Source of the DNA: Haloarcula limicola | GTDB lineage: Archaea; Halobacteriota; Halobacteria; Halobacteriales; Haloarculaceae | Length of the DNA: 64,000 nucleotides | Direction of reading: 5' to 3' | Assembly: GCF_010119205.1 (NCBI RefSeq) | Contig: NZ_WRXM01000002.1 | Span: 860,982 to 924,981, forward strand | Shown here: in pieces, positions 8,151 through 17,308 of the stretch | Layout of the letters: each line of letters opens with the position of its first letter | Position numbering within the stretch: the stretch's first letter is position 1 | The notes under the pieces: model-generated | Told to the model about the DNA's origin: nothing | Databases searched by the model: none | The model's input: the letters and a program-made list of their open reading frames with translations, nothing else | Position numbers and translations under genes: made by a program

Positions 8151-10037
8151 TCACGCGGGAGCGAGGCCCCAGAAGAAGGCGATGCCGAGCGTCGTCACGA
8201 CGGCGAAGACGGCCTGTAGCGGCGCGCCGACCTTCACGTAGTCGGTGAACCGGTAGCCGCCGGGACCGTAGACCAATAAGTTGGTCTGATAGCCGACGGG
8301 GGTCATGAATGCCGTCGAGGCCGCGAACGTCACCGCGAGGACGAACGCGAAGGCGTTTGCCTCCAGTTGCCGGGCGGCCTCGACGGCGACGGGGATCATC
8401 AGCACCACCGAGGCGTTGTTCGAGATGACGTTTGTCAGCAGCGCGGTGACGACGTACATCAGCCCCAGCACGACGATGGCGGGCAGGCCGGGGGCGGCCA
8501 GGACGAACGCCTCGGCGAGTAAGTCCGCACCGCCGGTCTCCTGCAGGGCGATGCCGAGCGGGATGACCCCCGCGAGCAGGAAGATGACGTCCCACTGGAC
8601 GGCGTCGTACAGTTCCGGCGGGCGGAGACAGCCGGTGAGGATCATCGCCACCGCACCGGCGAGCGCCGAGACGACGATGTGGATGGGCGTCAGGGCGGCG
8701 ACGGCGACGACGGCGGCGACGATGCCGACGGCGACGGGGATCTTCGACCGGCGGTAATCGGGCCGTTCGACCTCCTGTGCGACGATGAAGTCGTTGTTGA
8801 CGTTGAGGCGGTCGATGCTGTCGGCCGTCGCCTGGACGAGGAGGGTGTCGCCGACCTTCAGGCCGACGCGGTCCATCCGCTGGCGGAACAGCTCGCGACC
8901 GCGGCGAAGCGCCAGCACCGTCGCGTCGTAGCGCTGTCGGAAGTTCGCCGAGGTCAGCGTCTCACCGACGAGCGACGACCCCGGCGAGACGACGATCTCC
9001 ACGAGGTTCTGCTGTTCGCTCGCGCGTTCGAGTTCGGCGTCGTCCACGTCCACCTCCGGGAGGAGGTCGAGCCCCTCGGCGTCGAGTAGGTCCACGAGCG
9101 TGTCCCGGTCGGTCCGGAGCGCGAAGACGTCGCCCGCCTGGATGGTCTTGGGATCGAGCGGTTCGAGGAAGGTCCGCTTGCCGCGGATGAGCTGGATGAC
9201 GTCCACGTCGAAGTCGGTCTCGGCCAGCGCCTCGCGAACCGTCTGGCCGACGATGGGGGAGTCCTCGCGGACGACGACCTCGGTGAGGTACTCGCCCATC
9301 TCGAACTCGTCGGTGAGGTCCTCGCGGGCCGGGATGCGTCCGGGGACGAGCCATCGGCCGATCGTCAGCAGATAGATTGTGCCCACGAGGGTGACGACGA
9401 TTCCCAACTGGGTGAACTCGAACATCGAGAACGGCTGACCGAGTAAGTCCGCCGACAGCTGCGAGGCGAGGATGTTCGTCGAGGTGCCGATGAGTGTGAG
9501 CATCCCGCCGAACATCGAGGCGTAGGAGAGCGGCAAGAGCAGTTTCGACGGCGATATCTTCCCGCTGTGGGCGATGTCGGTCACCATCGGCAGGAGGATG
9601 GCGACGGCGGCGGTGTTGTTGATGAACCCCGAGATGGGGCCGACCAGACCGACGGTCGCCCCGAGTTGTCGCGTCTCGTCGTCGCCGGTCAGCGAGGCGA
9701 GTTTCGAGCCGAGAATCTGGACGATGCCGGTCCGCTGGACGCCGTCGGAGAGGATGAACATCGCCAGCACGGTGATGGTCGCCGTCGAGGCGAAGCCCGA
9801 GAGCCCCTGTGTCAGCGGCGAGACGCCGTCGCCGGGCTGGTGGAGGATGTAGATCGGCTCGGCCAACACGCCGGCCTGGACGAGCGACTCGGTGGTCGGT
9901 TCGACGAGCATCAGCGCGACCATCACGCCGATCGCGGTCACGTCAACGGGCAGCGCCTCGGTGGCGAAGAGGGCGAGCGCGACGAGTATCAGCGCGAACA
10001 CGAACGCCATCCCTGGCGTGACGGGTGGCAGCGACAC
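8151..10037 (-). CDS. SLC13/DASS-type permease with two TrkA-C domains
   Basis: A 628-residue membrane protein of the ArsB/NhaD/SLC13 superfamily. Helices in the N-terminal half include ISGFINNTAAVAILLPMV and TLIGTSTNILASQL, the classic substrate and sodium site motifs of divalent-anion symporters. The C-terminal half repeats the fold (NVISNNASVVLMIP). Between them, at about residues 245-410, lie two TrkA-C (RCK_C) domains, seen as the repeated patterns EVVVREDSPIVGQTVREA and EIVVSPGSSLVGETLTSA, which probably sense a small ligand. Substrate (sulfate, dicarboxylate or similar) is not decidable. The start is GTG at 10035-10037. It lies downstream of the next gene on the same strand, 48 bases away. 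Confidence 0.87.
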   Translation of the reverse strand: MSLPPVTPGMAFVFALILVALALFATEALPVDVTAIGVMVALMLVEPTTESLVQAGVLAEPIYILHQPGDGVSPLTQGLSGFASTATITVLAMFILSDGVQRTGIVQILGSKLASLTGDDETRQLGATVGLVGPISGFINNTAAVAILLPMVTDIAHSGKISPSKLLLPLSYASMFGGMLTLIGTSTNILASQLSADLLGQPFSMFEFTQLGIVVTLVGTIYLLTIGRWLVPGRIPAREDLTDEFEMGEYLTEVVVREDSPIVGQTVREALAETDFDVDVIQLIRGKRTFLEPLDPKTIQAGDVFALRTDRDTLVDLLDAEGLDLLPEVDVDDAELERASEQQNLVEIVVSPGSSLVGETLTSANFRQRYDATVLALRRGRELFRQRMDRVGLKVGDTLLVQATADSIDRLNVNNDFIVAQEVERPDYRRSKIPVAVGIVAAVVAVAALTPIHIVVSALAGAVAMILTGCLRPPELYDAVQWDVIFLLAGVIPLGIALQETGGADLLAEAFVLAAPGLPAIVVLGLMYVVTALLTNVISNNASVVLMIPVAVEAARQLEANAFAFVLAVTFAASTAFMTPVGYQTNLLVYGPGGYRFTDYVKVGAPLQAVFAVVTTLGIAFFWGLAPA

Positions 10038-10085
10038 ACCGGGGAGTGGACTGGCGGTAGCAAAAGCGTGGGGATTTCGCCGAGG

Positions 10086-10931
10086 TCACTCCCCGCTCGT
10101 CTCGGCGTCGATATCGGCCAGTAGCGCCTCGTAGCTCCGGGCGAAGGTCGCGGTCTCCCGGAGCGAGTTCGCGGCGACCCGAAACACGGGGACGGCGAGT
10201 CGGCCGTCCCACCCGCTGACGACGACGACGGCCTCGTGGTCGGTCTCGTCGCTCCACTCGCCGGCGAGGTCCCGGACCAGCACCTCGCCGAAGTAGCTCC
10301 CGAGTTCTCGCGTGACGCTCGTGAAAGCGCGGTCGTCGAACGTCGCCTCGCTGCCGAACGTCGCGTCCGCGAACCGGTCGCCGTCCCACTCCGACTCGAC
10401 GAGGTCGTCCAACCGGGAGAGCGACTCCGGCGTGAAATCGAGGTCGCGCTCGCCCCAGAACTCCGCGAAGTCGGTCGCCGTCTCGGCGTACTCGGCGCTG
10501 AGGTCCTCGGTGGCGGGAGACGATTCGGCGGTCGAGTCGACCGGTGGCGGGTCGGTGGCCGGAGAGTCCGAAGCGGCGGACGGACCAGCCGACGGCGGGT
10601 CTCCGGCCGGGCCGTCAGCGTCGCCAGCGTCGGGCGCGGTTCCCGCGTCGGCGTCGCCTCGTTCGTCGGTCGCGTCGGCGAACGCCCGCGGCTCCGAGGC
10701 GGCTCCGCCCTCGACCTCGGCAGCGTCGGCCGCCGGTCCCTCGGCCTCGCCTATCAGTTCCGAGTCGTCCGCGGGCCCCTCGCCCGCTCGGTCGTCCTGC
10801 TCCGGATCCGCCGTGGATTCCGTCGTCGCTCGGCCGTCCGGTTCCGAGTCGTCGGCGTCGCTCGACTCGTCGTCGGCCGACTCGTCTTCGCTGCCGCCGA
10901 CCGCGCGGCGGACCTTATCGAACAGCCCCAT
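10086..10931 (-). CDS. conserved-looking hypothetical protein with long acidic disordered region
   Basis: 281 residues from the ATG at 10929-10931, preferred over an upstream start because it begins with a compact basic/hydrophobic helix (MGLFDKVRRAVGG). Residues about 15-155 are almost entirely D, E, S, A, P and G and should be disordered. A folded C-terminal domain of about 125 residues follows (from ATDFAEFWGERDLDFTPESL to ARSYEALLADID), containing LVESEWDGDRF and a predicted beta segment HEAVVVVSGWDGRLAVPVF. I do not recognise the domain. It ends 48 bases before the SLC13 permease gene and starts 39 bases after the helicase gene, so the three may be one transcript. Confidence 0.75.
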   Translation of the reverse strand: MGLFDKVRRAVGGSEDESADDESSDADDSEPDGRATTESTADPEQDDRAGEGPADDSELIGEAEGPAADAAEVEGGAASEPRAFADATDERGDADAGTAPDAGDADGPAGDPPSAGPSAASDSPATDPPPVDSTAESSPATEDLSAEYAETATDFAEFWGERDLDFTPESLSRLDDLVESEWDGDRFADATFGSEATFDDRAFTSVTRELGSYFGEVLVRDLAGEWSDETDHEAVVVVSGWDGRLAVPVFRVAANSLRETATFARSYEALLADIDAETSGE

Positions 10932-10970
10932 GGACGGGCGAAGACGGCCGAACCACAAGAAGGTGTGGCC

Positions 10971-13052
10971 CTACTGCTCCTCGCGCAGTTCCATCTCGGC
11001 GACGATGTCGTAGGGGTCCAGTCCCTTGCGGATGCCGTCGAGCAACTGGAAGGACTCGTCGGGCGCGAGGAAGTGCCGCGTGACGGCTCGCCCGAGCGGC
11101 GTCGGCGAGAGGCCGTCGATGAAGTCGTACTCCAGCAGTTTCCCGAGCGCGTGTTTGGTCGGCAGTTCGCCGATCATCCGGTCGTTGAGCCGCTTGGCCT
11201 GCTTGCCGGCGACGGTGACGTTCGCCAGCGTCTCCTCGACGGCCGCGCCCTCGTCGTAGCGGGTGATGACCGGTTCCATCTCCCCCTTGAGGAGTTTGAA
11301 CGCCACCTCGTCCTCGGTCATCTCCATGCTGTTGTGATACGAGCAGTCGGGTTCGACGAGGAGGTACACCGTCCCCTTGTCGTGGTAGTCCGGCCGCCCC
11401 GCCCGGCCGAGCATCTGGCTGAACTCCTGGACGGTGAGCCACTCGATGCCCATCGCCAGCGAGTCGAAGATGACCTGCGAGGCGGGGAAGTCCACGCCGG
11501 CCGCCAGCGCCGCGGTCGTGACGACGGCCGCCAGCTCTTGGTCGGCGAACTGCCGTTCGACCTGCTGGCGCTTGCGGTTGTCCAGTCCGGCGTGATACGG
11601 CGCGGAGCTGTAGTTGAGTTTGCGGGAGATCTGGTGACAGCGCCGCCGGGAGTTGGTGAAGATGATGGTCTGGCCGCGGTACCCCTTGCTCGATTTCGTG
11701 TCGAACGCGCGCTTGACCAGCTTGTTCTCGGTGTCGATCTTCTCGCGGCCGTCGGCGAAGGTGAGGTGGCGCTCGATGGGGACCGGTCGCTCCTCGAACT
11801 CGACTAGATTCGCCCGGAGCTTCTTCGCGAGTTGGCCGGGGTTGCCGACCGTCGCCGAGAGGTAGATCCACTGCGTGTCGCCGCTGTGCTCGCTGGCGTT
11901 GCCCGCTCGCTTGTCCCGGGACGCCTCCGTCGTCCCGCGCTCGCAGTAGTACTTCAGCCGGGAGATGAGGCCGTCGAGTCGGTGGCCGCGCTCGTCCTCG
12001 CCGAGCGTGTGCACCTCGTCGATGACGACGGTGCCGATATTGCCCAGGTCCTTGCCCGTCCGCAGCGCGTGATCGATCCCCTCGTAGGTGCCGACGATGA
12101 CGTCGGCGTCGGGGTCGAAGCGACCCCCTTCGTCGGCGATGCGACTCGCGCCGACCCGCAGGGAGACGTCGACCATGTCGCCGTAGCGCTCCTGGAACGA
12201 CTCGTACTTCTGGTTGGCCAGCGCCACCAGCGGGACGAGAAACAGCATCGTCCCCTTGCCGTTCAAGACGCGGTCCAGCCCTGCCATCTCGCCGATGAGG
12301 GTCTTCCCCGTCGCCGTCGCGGAGACGACCAGCTGGTCCGCGCCGTCGGTCGCGCCGTGTTCCACCGCGAGGCTCTGGACCGGCAACAGCGTCTCGAAGC
12401 GGCCTTCGAGGTGTTGCTGGATGCCCGGGTGCAGCCCCAGCGAATTGACGGCGACGGGCTCTACGTCCTCCGTCGTCGCCGAGATCTCGTCGAATTTCGT
12501 CAGGTCGGGGTCGAGTTGCCCCGACAGCAGGTTCGTGATGCGCTCTAGGTCCTGCACTTCGAGCAGGAGGTCTTCGAGGCGCGCGCGGGCGTCGCCGGTG
12601 ATGTCGCCCTGGAAGGCGAGTTCGCGGTCCAGTTCCTCGCGGGCGCAGGACGGGCAGATGGTCTCCCCGTCGGCCTCGATGGCCGTCTCGCTCGTGATCG
12701 GCGAATAGCGCCCCGCGTTCGAACAGTACCGACAGGTCCGGACGACCTTCGCGTCGAGTTGGTAGCCGTCGAGCATCTCGCGGATGCGGTCGCGGGCGTT
12801 GGGCGAGGTCTGCTCGGAGATGCGGATGCGGGCCGCTCGGCGGGCGAGTTCGACGAACTGGTCGGGCGATCGGAGGTCCTCGCTGGTCCCGTCCCTGATG
12901 CGGAGCCGGCGGGGCCGCGGCCCCGCATCGGTCTCCTTCAGTTCGAGGACGCCGTGAAAGAGTCGCCCGCCATCGCGGTTGGCGACTACCCGCACGTCCT
13001 CGCCGTGTTCGTGGAGGAACAGCGTATCCACCTGTGCGGCCTGCTGAGACAC
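10971..13052 (-). CDS. Ski2-like superfamily 2 DEAD/DEAH-box helicase with zinc-binding N-terminal module
   Basis: A 693-residue helicase. An N-terminal region of about 200 residues carries two CxxC pairs (C107/C110, C133/C136), a likely zinc ribbon. Walker A is SATATGKT at 244-251, the DEAH-equivalent is DEVH at 345-348, motif III is YLSATVGN, and motif VI is QMLGRAGRP. The C-terminal region (QAKRLNDRMIGELPTKHALGKLLEYDFI) resembles the winged helix and ratchet of Hel308/Ski2 enzymes. It is probably a nucleic-acid helicase in repair or RNA processing; the family is common in haloarchaea but its specific role is unknown to me. Start is at 13052. Confidence 0.88.
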   Translation of the reverse strand: MSQQAAQVDTLFLHEHGEDVRVVANRDGGRLFHGVLELKETDAGPRPRRLRIRDGTSEDLRSPDQFVELARRAARIRISEQTSPNARDRIREMLDGYQLDAKVVRTCRYCSNAGRYSPITSETAIEADGETICPSCAREELDRELAFQGDITGDARARLEDLLLEVQDLERITNLLSGQLDPDLTKFDEISATTEDVEPVAVNSLGLHPGIQQHLEGRFETLLPVQSLAVEHGATDGADQLVVSATATGKTLIGEMAGLDRVLNGKGTMLFLVPLVALANQKYESFQERYGDMVDVSLRVGASRIADEGGRFDPDADVIVGTYEGIDHALRTGKDLGNIGTVVIDEVHTLGEDERGHRLDGLISRLKYYCERGTTEASRDKRAGNASEHSGDTQWIYLSATVGNPGQLAKKLRANLVEFEERPVPIERHLTFADGREKIDTENKLVKRAFDTKSSKGYRGQTIIFTNSRRRCHQISRKLNYSSAPYHAGLDNRKRQQVERQFADQELAAVVTTAALAAGVDFPASQVIFDSLAMGIEWLTVQEFSQMLGRAGRPDYHDKGTVYLLVEPDCSYHNSMEMTEDEVAFKLLKGEMEPVITRYDEGAAVEETLANVTVAGKQAKRLNDRMIGELPTKHALGKLLEYDFIDGLSPTPLGRAVTRHFLAPDESFQLLDGIRKGLDPYDIVAEMELREEQ

Positions 13053-13314
13053 GACCGTATGTACGGCGGGGGACCTACTTCAGTCACTCGACACGGAACC
13101 GACGAAAGCGGCGTTCGGTTCGTCGTGAGCGATTGGGTCGGTGCAAGCAGCCGGCTTTGTCGAAATCCTCGACAGACGACGTATTCCGACTCGGTGTGGT
13201 CAATATAGGTGAAGCGGTCATCGAGGCGGCGAGCGAGATCGCCGAACTGTGTTGGCAATCATCTCCTGAATATAGGAGACGTATCCACCGATTTCGGCGG
13301 GCTCGCCGTAGTCC

Positions 13315-13692
13315 TCATTTCGAAAGGTAGGCGGCCACGTCGGTCGAGGAGATCATCCCGACGTAATCGTCGTCAACGACGGGGAGGTGTTTGACACCGT
13401 ACGTGGTCATCATCGCGGCGACCTCCTCCATATAATTGTCCGGAGAGGCGGTTTCGACGTCGGTCGTCATTATATCCGATACCTGTAACTCCGAGACGTT
13501 TCGCCCGTCAGCCACGGCGGCGAGTACGTCGGTACTGCTGATGATGGCCCGCGGTGTAGTTCTGACAACCAGAGCGTTGACTTCCTTCCCTCTCATCTGT
13601 TGTACGGCTTCCTCGACCGTTGCATCCGCCGAGATCATCTCGAGGGGGCTTGACATGACTTCTTCGACAGTAACTCTATCGCTGGAGCTCAT
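13315..13692 (-). CDS. tandem CBS-domain protein
   Basis: 125 residues from the ATG at 13690-13692. The frame is open further upstream, but that part (61 codons to 13872) has no family resemblance. The protein consists only of two CBS domains: VEEVMSSPLEMISADATVEEAVQQM...ISSTDVLAAV and VSDIMTTDVETASPDNYMEEVAAMM...GMISSTDVAAYL. Stand-alone CBS pairs bind adenosyl nucleotides and regulate a partner. It is divergently transcribed from the CBS-containing protease gene next door, and the two may share regulation. A TATA-like TTTATATCC occurs on this strand near 13797-13805, which would give a leader of about 80 bases. Confidence 0.88.
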   Translation of the reverse strand: MSSSDRVTVEEVMSSPLEMISADATVEEAVQQMRGKEVNALVVRTTPRAIISSTDVLAAVADGRNVSELQVSDIMTTDVETASPDNYMEEVAAMMTTYGVKHLPVVDDDYVGMISSTDVAAYLSK

Positions 13693-13896
13693 ACTCTCAG
13701 AGACGAACGCAAGTACCAAGATAGTTTCTCGTACCGGCAACGGCCCTCTCTTCAGAGCCGAGAGCGTGCCGGAAGATTTCCATTTTTCTGGATAGGAGGA
13801 TATAAAGAATGGGAGCGCGCTCGGTGGGGTCTTTCTGGCGCTATATCTCTCCCCTCGATAGCAGCGATGCACCCGACAACTGCTAGCCCACAGCGC

Positions 13897-13903
13897 GCTT
13901 AAG
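13897..13903 (+). promoter_or_regulatory. TATA-like box for the site-2-type protease gene
   Basis: GCTTAAG is centred about 26 bases before the ATG at 13927, the spacing expected if transcription starts at or next to the start codon, as in leaderless haloarchaeal transcripts. Confidence 0.55.
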
Positions 13904-13926
13904 TCGCGCCGCCGACAACGTATCGT

Positions 13927-15120
13927 ATGCGTCGGTTTCGAATCGGGAGCGCCTTCGGCATCCCCATTCAGCTCGATTTGACCTTTCTGTTAGTCTTGCC
14001 GCTGTTCGCGTGGATTATCGGCACGGAGATAGGGAATACGGTCGAACTGCTGAACGACACGCTCGGGGCGGGACTCGACCCCGCCGTGTTGGTCGACGGA
14101 AACCTCGTGTGGGTGCTCGGCGTCCTCGCCGCCGTCGGCCTCTTCACCGGCGTCGTGCTCCACGAACTGGGCCACTCGCTCGTCGCCATTCGGTACGGCT
14201 ACCCCATCGACTCGATCACGCTGTGGCTCTTCGGCGGCATCGCGCAGCTGACGGAGATGCCCGAAGACTGGAAGCAGGAGCTGGCGATCGCCGTCGCCGG
14301 CCCCGCCGTCAGCGTCGCTCTCGGCGTGCTCTCCTACGTCGCGTTCGCCGTGCTCCCCGGAACGCAATCGGCGGCTATCGAGGGCGCGCGTTTCGTCTTC
14401 GCCTACCTGGCGCTGATGAACGTCGCGCTGGCGGTGTTCAACATGCTCCCGGGGTTCCCGATGGACGGCGGGCGCGTCCTGCGGGCGCTGCTCGCTCGCA
14501 CCCGCTCGTACGCCCGCGCGACCCAGATCGCCGCCGAGGTCGGGAAGATATTCGCCGTCGGACTCGGCCTGTTCGGCCTGTTCGTCGCCAACAACCTCCT
14601 GCTGGCCGGCCTCGCCTTCTTCATCTACATCGGCGCACAGGGCGAGTCCCGCCAGATGACGATGCGGGCCGCCTTCGAGGGCGTCACCGTCAGGGACGTG
14701 ATGACGCCCGCCGACCGCGTCACCGCGGTCACGCCGAAACAGTCCGTCACCGAGCTCATCCGGACGATGTTCGAGGAGCGCCACACCGGCTATCCCGTCG
14801 AGAAGGACGGCGAGATCGTCGGCCTCGTGACCTTAGAGGACGCCCGCGCGGTCCGGGAGGTCGAGCGCGACGCCTACACCGTCGGCGACGTGATGACGAC
14901 CGACCTGGTCACGACCGGTCCCGAGACGGACGTGATGGACGCGCTGAGCCAACTCCAGGGCAACTCCGTGGGCCGGCTCATCGTCACCGACGAGGACGGC
15001 GAGTTCCTCGGCCTGCTCACTCGCACGGACATCATGACCGCCCTCTCCATCATCAAATCAAGCGACGCGTACGGGGTCGCCGACGACGCCGACTCACAGA
15101 CGCTCCGGACGGAGTCCTGA
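13927..15120 (+). CDS. site-2-type intramembrane metalloprotease (M50) with two CBS domains
   Basis: 397 residues. The N-terminal about 225 residues form an M50 membrane protease. The zinc motif HELGH is at 79-83, in a helix after VGLFTGVVL, and the second-ligand motif FNMLPGFPMDGGR is at 171-183. Two CBS domains follow (VRDVMTPADRVTAV...GLVTLEDARAV and VGDVMTTDLVTTG...GLLTRTDIMTAL). Enzymes of this class cut membrane proteins within the bilayer, often to release regulators; the CBS domains suggest control by adenine nucleotides. It is divergent from the small CBS protein. The substrate is unknown, though several membrane-anchored regulators lie in this window. Confidence 0.93.
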   Translation: MRRFRIGSAFGIPIQLDLTFLLVLPLFAWIIGTEIGNTVELLNDTLGAGLDPAVLVDGNLVWVLGVLAAVGLFTGVVLHELGHSLVAIRYGYPIDSITLWLFGGIAQLTEMPEDWKQELAIAVAGPAVSVALGVLSYVAFAVLPGTQSAAIEGARFVFAYLALMNVALAVFNMLPGFPMDGGRVLRALLARTRSYARATQIAAEVGKIFAVGLGLFGLFVANNLLLAGLAFFIYIGAQGESRQMTMRAAFEGVTVRDVMTPADRVTAVTPKQSVTELIRTMFEERHTGYPVEKDGEIVGLVTLEDARAVREVERDAYTVGDVMTTDLVTTGPETDVMDALSQLQGNSVGRLIVTDEDGEFLGLLTRTDIMTALSIIKSSDAYGVADDADSQTLRTES

Positions 15121-15176
15121 AGGAGTGACCGAGATACCGGGATACGGACGGCGGGTACTAAGAGCGCGTCGCAACT

Positions 15177-16067
15177 ATGTCAATGCGAACGACAATGTTC
15201 GACCAGATCGTGGTTCCGACCGATGGCAGCGAAGTCGCCGACGCCGCCGTCTCGGCGGCGATCACGCTCGCCGACCGCTTCGACGCGCATCTACACGCTA
15301 TCCACGTCCTGGAGATGGGCGAACTCCCGCCAGGAGTCGAAGACGACGACGCCGACCAGTTCGCATCGGTCGGCTCGGAAGCGACGACGGCGGCCGCCGA
15401 GCGAGCGGCCGAGGCCGGCGTCGAGGCGACCACGTCGGTCATCGTCGGCGGCGTCCCGATACATCGGGGCATCCTCGACTACGCCGACGACCACGACGTC
15501 GACTGCATCGTGATGGGGACGTACGGGCGGACCGGACTGGACCGGTTCGTCCTCGGGAGCGTCGCCGAGCGGACGCTCCGTGAGGCGTCGGTTCCGGTGT
15601 TGACCGTCCACGAGGAGACCACCCTCGGGTTCCCGTTCGAACGAATCCTGGTCCCGACCGACGGAAGCGACGGCGCGCTCGTCGCCGCCGACCGCGCCAT
15701 CGATCTCGCGCTGGCCACGGACGCGGCACTCCACGTCGTTCACGTCGTTGATCCATATCTGCTCGACACCCAAGTCGACCCCAGCGATCTGCTCAAGGCG
15801 CTCGAAGACGTCGGCGAGCAAGCGGTCGAGACTATCGAGACCCGCGCCACGGACGCGGGCGTCTCGACCGTCGAAACCGAGCTCCTGACTGGCAATCCAC
15901 ATCGCTCGATCGTGGACTACGCCGACGAACACGAGATCGACTGCATCGTGATGGGGACGCACGGTCGAACCGGCTTAGAGCGGTACATTCTCGGGAGCGT
16001 TACCGAACGCATCGTCCGTCTGGCGGACGTACCGGTGCTTTCGGTGAAGCAGTCACCGGCCGAGTGA
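15177..16067 (+). CDS. double-domain universal stress protein (UspA family)
   Basis: 296 residues with two full Usp domains: QIVVPTDGSEVADAAV to ASVPVLTVHE and RILVPTDGSDGALVAA to DVPVLSVKQ. Each ends in the ATP-binding pattern GRTGL(x)4LGSV(x)ER, so both halves should bind nucleotide. The start is unsettled: ATGs at 15177, 15183 and 15195 are in frame, and the last (MFDQIVVPTDGS) fits the family best. It lies 56 bases downstream of the M50 protease on the same strand. The role is a general stress response; the specific partner is not visible. Confidence 0.92.
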   Translation: MSMRTTMFDQIVVPTDGSEVADAAVSAAITLADRFDAHLHAIHVLEMGELPPGVEDDDADQFASVGSEATTAAAERAAEAGVEATTSVIVGGVPIHRGILDYADDHDVDCIVMGTYGRTGLDRFVLGSVAERTLREASVPVLTVHEETTLGFPFERILVPTDGSDGALVAADRAIDLALATDAALHVVHVVDPYLLDTQVDPSDLLKALEDVGEQAVETIETRATDAGVSTVETELLTGNPHRSIVDYADEHEIDCIVMGTHGRTGLERYILGSVTERIVRLADVPVLSVKQSPAE

Positions 16068-16400
16068 ACCCTCTCACCGACCGCCAGCGTGGACCGCACC
16101 AGTCGGACGGTACCGGCCGAGATGGCTATAGTAAAAGTATTCAAATATTTTATCCCTGATATAAAGACCCGGAGAAACCATCATATTTTGTACTAATAAG
16201 TCAGACAGACAATAGAGAAAATGTGTTACTGAGAGGTAAGTGAGAGCGCTAACTGCGGACTTATTCGGCTAAGCGATTCTGCCGTTTTCGCCACTCTTGG
16301 GCCGTTTGTATCGGTTATAAAATATCCGCAATCGAAACAGTTGCAGACGAACTTCGAAAACTGACGTGAATAATATCGACTTTATATGACGATTCGAGTT
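16068..16400. other. intergenic region with an AT-rich stretch (about 330 bases)
   Basis: No plausible gene. Roughly 16126-16215 and 16300-16390 are much richer in A+T than the surrounding DNA, with runs such as TATTCAAATATTTTAT and CATATTTTGTACTAATAAG. Such patches in haloarchaeal chromosomes often hold promoters or mark old insertions. Several TATA-like sequences are present, but none is tied to a gene start with confidence. Confidence 0.5.
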
Positions 16401-16467
16401 CATGGTTGCGGTACACGAATCAGCCATGTCCATCGCACGCTCACCGCTTTCACGTATAGATTCTGAT

Positions 16468-16683
16468 ATGAGAAGTCTTCGGACCGTCGGTACCGTTACT
16501 GCCGGCGTGTGTACGGCGCTGGTCCGAGGGATCGCCTTCTGGGGGACCATTCTCCTCCCGGTCCTCATCGCGAGCACGCTCGTCACCGGATTCGTCGCGT
16601 CCTCGCCGCGCTCGGTCGTCGCACTCGTCGCGTTGAACGTCGTCTGTGCCGTCGTCGGTCGGAACCACTCGCCCGCGCTCTGA
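16468..16683 (+). CDS. small two-helix membrane protein, unknown
   Basis: 71 residues from the ATG at 16468 (MRSLRTVGTVTAGVCTALVR); an ATG at 16402 would add 22 residues without hydrophobic character. Two predicted membrane helices, about 19-43 and 47-62, are followed by a short polar tail. I do not recognise it. Codon use is ordinary for the genome. It sits between the AT-rich intergenic stretch and a convergent SHOCT-domain gene. Confidence 0.55.
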   Translation: MRSLRTVGTVTAGVCTALVRGIAFWGTILLPVLIASTLVTGFVASSPRSVVALVALNVVCAVVGRNHSPAL

Positions 16684-16753
16684 GCCGGCTTCGGTCGCCC
16701 GGTCCGGTGTATTTCTCACCACTAGACGACTACGAATCGACTCGAAACAGCCG

Positions 16754-17158
16754 TTACTCCCGTTCCGAGAGCAGTTCCCGATCCCTCTCTTCGAGATCCT
16801 CGAGCGTCTCGGTCTCCAGCAGGGTCTCCAGTTTCCGCTCGAACTGCTCGTCGGTCAGTTCGCCGCGAGCGTACCGGTCCCGAAGCGTCGAGAGCGCGTC
16901 GTCGCTCCCGGTGTCGCGCTCGGATGTCGCGTCCGCTGACTCGCCCCACTGATCGTCCCGCCACTCCTCCATCTCGTCGCGGTCGCCGAAGAGGAGGGCG
17001 GTGAGCGGGACGAGCACGACGTATCCGAACAGCATGAATCCCAACCACCAGTCCTGCCCGGTAAAGAGGGCGGCCAGCCAGACGCCGGTGACGAGCGTCG
17101 AGACTATCTCGGTCGCGTTCTCGGACGCCCGGCGGAGCGGCCCAGCAGTGGTCAACAC
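16754..17158 (-). CDS. membrane protein with C-terminal SHOCT-like domain
   Basis: 134 residues from the GTG at 17156-17158. The frame is open up to 17293, but that would run through tRNA-His, and a TATA box sits exactly where a leaderless transcript from the GTG needs it. Two membrane helices (about 17-58: VSTLVTGVWLAALF and GFMLFGYVVLVPLTALLF) are followed by an acidic linker and the SHOCT pattern ALSTLRDRYARGELTDEQFERKLETLL. SHOCT (short C-terminal) domains are small helical oligomerisation or protein-binding modules, frequent in haloarchaeal membrane proteins. The function is unknown. Confidence 0.8.
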   Translation of the reverse strand: MLTTAGPLRRASENATEIVSTLVTGVWLAALFTGQDWWLGFMLFGYVVLVPLTALLFGDRDEMEEWRDDQWGESADATSERDTGSDDALSTLRDRYARGELTDEQFERKLETLLETETLEDLEERDRELLSERE

Positions 17159-17178
17159 CGGAGACGAGCGCGGCTGAG

Positions 17179-17187
17179 ATAATAAAA
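17179..17187 (-). promoter_or_regulatory. TATA box of the SHOCT-domain gene
   Basis: On the minus strand TTTTATTAT is centred about 25 bases before the GTG at 17158, which places the transcription start at the start codon (leaderless). This decides the start of the gene. Confidence 0.65.
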
Positions 17188-17236
17188 TGCGGCGTCTCAG
17201 CGGCGAATGAACGTCGAATGCGTCGAGAGAAGGGGA

Positions 17237-17308
17237 GTCCGGGCGCGGGAATTGAACCCGCCTCTTAGCCACCACAAGGCTAAAGGATGCCACTACCCCA
17301 GCCCGGAC
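17237..17308 (-). tRNA. tRNA-His (GUG anticodon) with encoded G-1
   Basis: The reverse complement folds as a 72-nt cloverleaf. Acceptor TCCGGGC pairs with GCCCGGA, and an extra 5' G (G-1, base 17308) faces discriminator C73 (base 17237), the identity pair of tRNA-His. The anticodon stem is TAGCC/GGCTA with loop TTGTGGT, giving GUG. The T arm is GGCGGGTTCAATTCCCGC. No CCA is encoded and no intron is seen. Confidence 0.96.

Noticed and set aside
16269..16586. 105-codon minus-strand frame
   Set aside because: Overlaps the small membrane protein gene and the AT-rich gap; no domain or codon bias.
17159..17293. Longer start of the SHOCT-domain gene
   Set aside because: Would overlap tRNA-His; a TATA box supports the GTG at 17158.
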